Origin: CAZIDL01 sp964537825
GTDB taxonomy: Bacteria; Bacteroidota; Bacteroidia; Flavobacteriales_D; CAYVSK01
Direction of reading: 5' to 3'
DNA: 12,207 nucleotides
NCBI GenBank assembly: GCA_964537825.1
Contig: CAZIDL010000066.1
Coordinates: forward strand, 1 to 12,207
Shown: positions 7,400 through 12,207 of the stretch, piece after piece
Position numbering within the stretch: position 1 is the first letter of the stretch
Layout: every line of letters starts with the position of its first letter
Notes under the pieces: model-generated
Told to the model about the DNA's origin: nothing
The model's database searches: none
What the model saw: the letters and a program-made list of their open reading frames with translations, nothing else
Translations under genes and position numbers: made by a program

Positions 7400-8380
7400 C
7401 TAGAAAGAGGGGCAGCTTATTGTTCTGTACGTCTTCTTATCCGGCGGACAGTTGAAGTTTATCGTAAGTGACAGTTCGTGAGCCCCTTTGGTATCAGGGG
7501 ATAGAGATGATATCGTTACGTCGTAGCTATACCCGAATTTGAACATTCCGGTCTCAAATCCTACCAAAGCTATGAAAGCATCGCGGTTCCTGTACCAAAG
7601 CCCTCCTACGATGGGGCCTTTTTTCAGGTAAAGACCCATATTGAGTTGCTGAAAGTTCCCCTGTTGTTGGTAAAGAACGTTCGGGGAAAGCGTCATCTCA
7701 TTGGAACTGAAGCGCGAATCGGAGAGTGGGATCCGCGCTCCGGCATGACCAGTGATCTTCATCGGGAGCGGGCTATTGTTACTGAATCCCTCGTTCGGTT
7801 CCGTCATGTGATGGACCGCTGCACCGAAGAAGTACTTCTTGCTGTTCCCGAGGAGGCCTGCGGAAAAATCAACCCCGGAAACGGAATTGGCGCGGGGCTG
7901 GTTCTGGGTATTATAAATAAAGCCTTTCCGGGGATCGATCATGTCCCCGAAAGTGAGGTTGCTCCAATCGAGGGAACGTTGGAACCAAGTGGCCTGGAAG
8001 CCTGCGTGGATGTCGAACTTTCGTGTGACCTGAAGCCTGTAGCTATAAATAGCACTTGCGCGCGTTGTGCTCAGGGTGTTGGCCGCTTCATCGTTGGTGA
8101 CGAGCAAGCCCACGCCTCCTGAAATGGCATCGAAATGCTGATCGTAGGAAGCACTGATCGTTCGAAAGAGGGTGCCACCGCTCCCCGTAAGCCCCGGCCA
8201 TTGGTTCCGGTAATTGAGGATGGCACGCGGGCATTCGTAGGTCCCTGCAAAAGCCGGGTTCAAATAGAGCTTATTGGAGTAGAATTGCGTGAATTGAGGG
8301 TCCTGAGCTTTTCCTGTGCTCGCGGAAAAGAAAAGAGCCATAAGGCTCAATAAGAACGGGATGGATCTCCTCAGTACCAA
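7400..8380 (-). CDS. PorP/SprF-family type IX secretion outer-membrane protein
   Basis: PorP/SprF proteins are outer-membrane beta-barrels that associate with the T9SS machinery or help particular surface cargo such as SprB. The 326-residue product starts with a signal peptide (VLRRSIPFLLSLMALFFSAS) cleaved near Ala25, giving a mature start QDPQFTQFYSNKLYLNPAFA, the family's hallmark. CPRAILNYRNQWP (50-62) and SYDQHFDAISGGVG (78-91) follow, and the C-terminus is a strand-like HELSLTINF stretch plus a short polar tail. The start codon is TTG (8380-8378): an in-frame TAA lies three codons upstream, and the first internal ATG (Met14) would cut the signal peptide in half. It is the first gene of a likely transcript with gldJ. 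Family assignment is firm; which paralogue (PorP, SprF or another) is not, so no symbol is given. Confidence 0.93.
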   Translation of the reverse strand: MVLRRSIPFLLSLMALFFSASTGKAQDPQFTQFYSNKLYLNPAFAGTYECPRAILNYRNQWPGLTGSGGTLFRTISASYDQHFDAISGGVGLLVTNDEAANTLSTTRASAIYSYRLQVTRKFDIHAGFQATWFQRSLDWSNLTFGDMIDPRKGFIYNTQNQPRANSVSGVDFSAGLLGNSKKYFFGAAVHHMTEPNEGFSNNSPLPMKITGHAGARIPLSDSRFSSNEMTLSPNVLYQQQGNFQQLNMGLYLKKGPIVGGLWYRNRDAFIALVGFETGMFKFGYSYDVTISSLSPDTKGAHELSLTINFNCPPDKKTYRTISCPSF

Positions 8381-8395
8381 AACTTCTTAGCTGTC

Positions 8396-8430
8396 AAAAG
8401 CCGCGCTTCGACTCCAATGATACGGCTTTT
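8396..8430. other. inverted repeat in the divergent porU / PorP-SprF region
   Basis: The arms AAAAGCCG (8396-8403) and CGGCTTTT (8423-8430) are perfectly complementary around a 19-base loop, and two more T follow on the plus strand. On that strand it resembles a weak terminator, although no plus-strand gene lies upstream. On the minus strand it would fold in the leader of the PorP/SprF message, about 16 bases before its TTG start. It could be an attenuator, a translation-controlling hairpin or an operator; nothing in the sequence decides. Confidence 0.4.
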
Positions 8431-8536
8431 TTGTAATTTGGTTTCGTACGTTCCTACCTACAATGATCTGCTCTATCTTCCGTTAAACCGCGGGTCATCG
8501 ATCCGTTCATCGAGTCGAGCGATACCCATGATCCAG

Positions 8537-8544
8537 CAAATTTA
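8537..8544 (-). promoter_or_regulatory. candidate -7 promoter box for the PorP/SprF-gldJ transcript
   Basis: On the minus strand this reads TAAATTTG, an exact TAnnTTTG match. Transcription from here would give a leader of about 150 bases containing the hairpin at 8396-8430 before the TTG start at 8380. The -33 TTG is not evident, and the box lies only about 20 bases from the predicted porU start on the other strand. Confidence 0.3.
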
Positions 8545-8565
8545 AAAAAGCGATCCGATCCGATC

Positions 8566-11500
8566 TTGATCTCCTTTTTCTCAGTTTCAAAGGACCCGAA
8601 ATTCCTCTTCCTGGTTCCTTTTGTTTTTCTTGTCCTTTCTGGAAGGGCGCAAAAGGAAGAAGCAATTCGTCGTGAACCCGGGCCTGGTTCGGTGGCAGGA
8701 GCCTCAGATCCTGAAGACACTGTGGATAACGATAAGGGAACGGGGAGCTCGAAGTGGTCGATCACCCAAGTGAAGCGGAAAAAAGGAGAAGAACCCGTCG
8801 AATGTTTGACCTGCGAGGGGTGCGTAATGAACGCCGATGGCTTGCCCGTCTCAACTTTAACCCGCCGTCTCGGTCCTCGTGGGGTTTATATAAAAGATGT
8901 AGGGGTGCGGTTGAAGGAACTTCGCTTCAAAGAACTGAGCGAAGAGGAGCGCCGTGCTTTGGGAGATAGGGTGGACTCTCTTCCCAGCGAACTACAGCCG
9001 GAAAAACGGATCGTTTATTCGCGCAAGCGTCCTTACCTCAAGTTCTCCTTCATTCCGCTTATCAAGGAATCGTCCGGGACGGTCAAAAAACTTGTGTCCC
9101 GGGATATCGAGCTTGGAGAAGTGGAACGACGAAAGGGGTCTGCTGGTCGGGCTTCTTCTTTTGCTTCCCAATCGGTCCTTCGCTCGGGGGAATGGTACAA
9201 GGTCGGGGTTACGGAGAGTGGTGTGCACGCGATCGGATATTCCTTTCTCCAGGATCTCGGTATTGCGGTGGACTCGATCGATCCCACCCGCATTGCCGTT
9301 CATGGAAATAGCTTCGGCATGCTTCCCTTCGATAACAGCGAACCCCGTCCGGATGACCTTCTTAAGAACGCTATTCGTGTCGAAGGGGAAGGGGACGGAA
9401 GTTTCGATCAGGGTGACCGGATCCTTTTCTATGCAAAAGGTCCCCACGTATGGGAGCAGAATTCGCTGACCGGCCTTTTTGAACAGGATCATCACCTCTA
9501 TGCGGACACTTCCTGGTACTTCCTTAGGATGGGAAGCCCTTCCCCTGAACGGGTTCAGACCGGAACGGAGGTCACCGCACCGCCGGATGAGATCGTGGAG
9601 TCAGTGAACAGCATGCGGGCTCACGAAGCTTATCGGACCAACCTCATCCAATCCGGGCGGCAATGGGTCGGAAAAGCCCTTCCGAACGGAGGGAAAAAGA
9701 GCTTCACATTCGAATTGGGAAGGCTGGAATCCGGTTCCAAGGTTCACGTTCGGACGAGGGTCCTTTCACGGACCTTGGGAACAGCCAATAGCAGCTCCTT
9801 CGAGGTCACTGTGAACGGTCAGAGCTCGGACTATTTCACGGTCAGTGGAGTGCAAGACAATTATCTCGCACCCCAGGGCAAATTTGCTTCCACCGAGCTT
9901 CTTCATGATGTTGGGGGTAATGAGAACGACGTAAGCGTGTATGTCAGGTTTGATGGAAATTCCCCGAATTCTAAAGCTTGGCTCGATCGGATCGTCGTGA
10001 ACGCGGAGCGAAGGCTCGAAGTGAAAGGGGCACAAACGAGCTTCAGGGATACTTCCTCGGTCGGCTCCGGTAATATCGCGGAGTTCCGCTTCCATAATTC
10101 CGATCAGGTAGAGCAGGTCTGGGATATAACCGCTCCCACATCGGTTCGGGCCGTCCCTTTCGATACCCTCAACGGCTCTCCGCGTTTCCGGGCTCGGGTT
10201 GACTCGCTTCGGCATTTCGTCGCTTTCGATCCCGACCAGCTTCCCACTCCCGTATCGGGAACGAAGATCCCGGAGCAGAACCTTCACGGTGAAGATGCTC
10301 CGGATATGTTGATCGTCAGTGCGAAAGCCTTTATGCCTGCAGCTCGTGAACTTGCCTCTTTTCATCGGCAGCAAGGGATGGATGTGCTCGCTACCGATGT
10401 CAGAAAGATCTACAATGAATTTTCGGGAGGCTTGCGAGATGTGACCGCTATCAAGGACATGCTTCGGATGTTCTATTTGAGGGCAGGGACGGATAGCTCG
10501 CTCATGCCCGATCATCTCCTGCTTATGGGTGATGGTTCTTTTTCCAACAAACGGCCTGAAATGGGACAGCTGGCGCTCCCGACCTATCAATCGAGGAATT
10601 CCCTCGATCCTACGAGAACCTATACTTCGGACGATTACTTCGGTTTGCTCGATAGCATGGAATCGAACGATACCTGGGACCTCGTGGACGTTGGGATCGG
10701 AAGATTGCCTGTGAGCTCGAAAACGGATGCGAAAGAGGTGGTGGATAAGATCAAAGCGTATGGGAACGGAGGGGGCAAGCTCTCCGCTTCAGGGGAGGCA
10801 TGTGGTCCTGAAGAGGGTTCGCTGCAGAACCCGAATTGGCGCGATCTGGTGGTCTTCATCGCCGATGATGAGGACAATAACCTTCATATGCAGGATGCTG
10901 AGGATATCGCCGGTAAGGTGCGGAATCTCTACCCCGTGATGAACCAACGAAAGATCTTTCTGGATGCCTTCCAGCAAACCACAGCGAGTGGGGGAGAACG
11001 TTATCCCGAGGTTAATGAACGCATCGACCAAAGGATGGAGCGAGGCGCCCTTATCCTGAATTACGTCGGGCACGGAGGAGAAAGTGGTTTGGCCCACGAA
11101 AGGATCCTGACCCAAAAGATGATCCGGGAATGGGAGAACATGCAGAACCTGCCCCTTTTCGTCACTGCCACATGTGAATTCACGCGCTTCGACGATCACT
11201 CTTTTGTCTCGGCCGGAGAGAACGTGCTCCTGAACCCGAAAGGAGGGGCGATCGGATTGCTGAGTACCACGCGGGTCGTCTACGCTTCCCAGAACAAAGA
11301 GCTGAACAAGGAGCTCTATGATCACGCGCTGAAGCGAGCGGACGGGAAGCCCCTCCGCATCGGAGAGGTCGTGCGTCGGACCAAGGTAGGGATCGCCCAA
11401 AGCGCCCCTTCGTCCGTTAATCACCGCAAATTCCTCTATTTCGGCGATCCGGCCCTCCGCCTGAACATGCCCCGGCAAAAGCTGAAAGTCGATTCCATCA

Positions 11501-12207
11501 ATTCCTCCCCGCTCGCTTCGCCCATGGATACCATCCGGGCTTTGAGCGAGGTCAGCGTGAGCGGTTCCGTGCAGGAGGACGACGGATCCCTGGACAAGGA
11601 TTTCCAAGGGGTTGTCCACCCGGTCGTCATGGACAAGCGGCAGACCATCGAAACGCTGGCCAACGATGGAGGTTCCCCCATGAGCTTCAAGACCTTCAAC
11701 AGTTGGCTTCATCGGGGAAAAGCCACCGTGAAGGATGGAAAGTTCGAGTTCGCTTTCGTGGTCCCCAAGGATATTGCTTATCAATTCGGGAATGGGCGTA
11801 TAAGTCTTTTGGCCAAAGGGAACGATCAGGATGCACACGGTTACACGGAGAGCTTCATGATCGGGGGTACGGATCCGAACGCACGAAATGATGATAAAGG
11901 TCCTGATATCCATATATTTATGAACGACAAGGATTTCGTCCCGGGGGGTACGACCGATGAAGATCCGCTCATGCTGGCTGAGCTGAGGGATCAGAGCGGG
12001 ATCAATATCTCCCGGTCAGGGATCGGCCATGACATTAAAGCGACGCTCGATGGGGACCGTTCGGATGCCGTGCTTCTCAACGACCGCTACCGATCGGACC
12101 TGGACACCTACAAGGAAGGTAAGGTGAAGTACCGCTTCCAGGATCTTGAAGAAGGTTCCCATACGCTGAACCTCAAGGCTTGGGACGTTCATAACAATCC
12201 CTCAGAG
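8566..12207 (+). CDS. porU: type IX secretion sortase-like C25 cysteine peptidase PorU (3' end missing)
   Basis: PorU is the gingipain-family protease that cleaves the C-terminal signal domain from T9SS cargo at the cell surface and couples the cargo to anionic lipopolysaccharide, working with PorV. The frame is open to the right edge: 1214 codons if it starts at TTG 8566. Residues 1-30 form a signal peptide (hydrophobic FLFLVPFVFLVLSG, then RAQ). An N-terminal beta region includes SGEWYKVGVTESGVHAIGYS and AVHGNSFGMLP. The C25 domain spans about 579-965, with LLMGDGSF (Asp656), YTSDDYFG (Asp689-690), NYVGHGGE (catalytic His836), TATCEFTRFDDH (catalytic Cys870) and YFGDPALRLN. Ig-like beta sequence follows. 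The His/Cys spacing of 34 residues suits the family. About the last 60-100 residues appear to be missing. No in-frame ATG lies upstream of residue 88, so the start is uncertain. porV is expected downstream (inference). Confidence 0.93.
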   Translation, partial: MISFFSVSKDPKFLFLVPFVFLVLSGRAQKEEAIRREPGPGSVAGASDPEDTVDNDKGTGSSKWSITQVKRKKGEEPVECLTCEGCVMNADGLPVSTLTRRLGPRGVYIKDVGVRLKELRFKELSEEERRALGDRVDSLPSELQPEKRIVYSRKRPYLKFSFIPLIKESSGTVKKLVSRDIELGEVERRKGSAGRASSFASQSVLRSGEWYKVGVTESGVHAIGYSFLQDLGIAVDSIDPTRIAVHGNSFGMLPFDNSEPRPDDLLKNAIRVEGEGDGSFDQGDRILFYAKGPHVWEQNSLTGLFEQDHHLYADTSWYFLRMGSPSPERVQTGTEVTAPPDEIVESVNSMRAHEAYRTNLIQSGRQWVGKALPNGGKKSFTFELGRLESGSKVHVRTRVLSRTLGTANSSSFEVTVNGQSSDYFTVSGVQDNYLAPQGKFASTELLHDVGGNENDVSVYVRFDGNSPNSKAWLDRIVVNAERRLEVKGAQTSFRDTSSVGSGNIAEFRFHNSDQVEQVWDITAPTSVRAVPFDTLNGSPRFRARVDSLRHFVAFDPDQLPTPVSGTKIPEQNLHGEDAPDMLIVSAKAFMPAARELASFHRQQGMDVLATDVRKIYNEFSGGLRDVTAIKDMLRMFYLRAGTDSSLMPDHLLLMGDGSFSNKRPEMGQLALPTYQSRNSLDPTRTYTSDDYFGLLDSMESNDTWDLVDVGIGRLPVSSKTDAKEVVDKIKAYGNGGGKLSASGEACGPEEGSLQNPNWRDLVVFIADDEDNNLHMQDAEDIAGKVRNLYPVMNQRKIFLDAFQQTTASGGERYPEVNERIDQRMERGALILNYVGHGGESGLAHERILTQKMIREWENMQNLPLFVTATCEFTRFDDHSFVSAGENVLLNPKGGAIGLLSTTRVVYASQNKELNKELYDHALKRADGKPLRIGEVVRRTKVGIAQSAPSSVNHRKFLYFGDPALRLNMPRQKLKVDSINSSPLASPMDTIRALSEVSVSGSVQEDDGSLDKDFQGVVHPVVMDKRQTIETLANDGGSPMSFKTFNSWLHRGKATVKDGKFEFAFVVPKDIAYQFGNGRISLLAKGNDQDAHGYTESFMIGGTDPNARNDDKGPDIHIFMNDKDFVPGGTTDEDPLMLAELRDQSGINISRSGIGHDIKATLDGDRSDAVLLNDRYRSDLDTYKEGKVKYRFQDLEEGSHTLNLKAWDVHNNPSE

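Larger units (their letters stand above)
8381..8565. promoter_or_regulatory. divergent control region between the PorP/SprF gene and porU
   Basis: These 185 bases separate two genes transcribed away from each other, so both promoters should lie here or slightly inside the flanking 5' ends. I can point to a hairpin (8396-8430), a minus-strand -7-like box (8537-8544), a near match on the plus strand (TAATTTGG at 8434-8441), and three tandem CGATC pentamers at 8551-8565 just before the porU start. No ORF of credible length begins with ATG here; the two ATG codons on the plus strand (8463, 8528) each meet a stop within eight codons. Confidence 0.6.

Noticed and set aside
8551..8565. Three tandem CGATC pentamers before the porU start as a phase-variation switch
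   Set aside because: Both upstream plus-strand ATGs (8463, 8528) hit a stop before the repeat, so slippage would not connect a start codon to the porU frame. Three copies are also few for slippage.
9766..11913. Two long minus-strand open frames (9766-10590, 274 codons, and 10789-11913, 374 codons) opposite porU
   Set aside because: They lie entirely antisense to a well-conserved C25 peptidase, show no recognisable domain, signal or motif, and are expected from codon bias in a moderately GC-rich gene.
1..12207. A defence system, mobile element, CRISPR array or phage region
   Set aside because: All genes belong to secretion, cell-wall or central metabolic families. No transposase, integrase, regular spaced repeats, target duplications or abrupt compositional change were seen.

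Overview
The window reads as a chromosomal segment of a Bacteroidota bacterium, most likely order Flavobacteriales or a close relative. The main evidence is three type IX secretion / gliding-motility genes side by side: a PorU-type C25 peptidase, a PorP/SprF-type barrel and a GldJ-type lipoprotein. By eye, G+C is about half or slightly above, which is high for typical flavobacteria and may point to a deeper Flavobacteriales lineage. Every gene shows intact family motifs. I see no rRNA, tRNA, CRISPR array, insertion sequence or phage gene.

Layout, left to right. (1) 1-530, minus: 5' part of a MotA/TolQ/ExbB proton-channel gene that runs off the left edge. (2) 673-1899, minus: Glu/Leu/Phe/Val-type amino-acid dehydrogenase. 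(3) 1958-3031, minus: anmK, an anhydro-MurNAc kinase for peptidoglycan recycling. (4) 3112-4254, plus: an acyl-CoA dehydrogenase, divergent from anmK across 80 bp. (5) 4258-5556, minus: murF, meeting the acyl-CoA dehydrogenase gene tail to tail with 3 bp between stop codons. (6) 5614-7368, minus: gldJ, separated from murF by a strong hairpin terminator. (7) 7400-8380, minus: PorP/SprF-family outer-membrane protein, 31 bp upstream of gldJ and probably co-transcribed. (8) 8381-8565: divergent control region. (9) 8566 to the right edge, plus: porU, nearly complete but missing its C-terminus.

How they fit together. PorU is the T9SS sortase-like protease that removes C-terminal signal domains from cargo at the cell surface. 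GldJ is an outer-membrane lipoprotein required for gliding and for T9SS stability. PorP/SprF proteins are outer-membrane barrels working with the T9SS machinery or with particular cargo. The left half holds envelope and metabolic housekeeping: TonB-system energisation, wall recycling (AnmK), wall precursor synthesis (MurF), amino-acid catabolism and acyl-CoA oxidation.

Three control-level features stand out. Neither divergent gene at 8380/8566 has a usable ATG, and both appear to begin with TTG. murF begins 6 bases after the end of the gldJ terminator hairpin tract. The Bacteroidota -7 box TAnnTTTG appears in three intergenic regions. I did not find a clearly undescribed system; the most distinctive part is the porU / PorP-SprF / gldJ arrangement and its control region.
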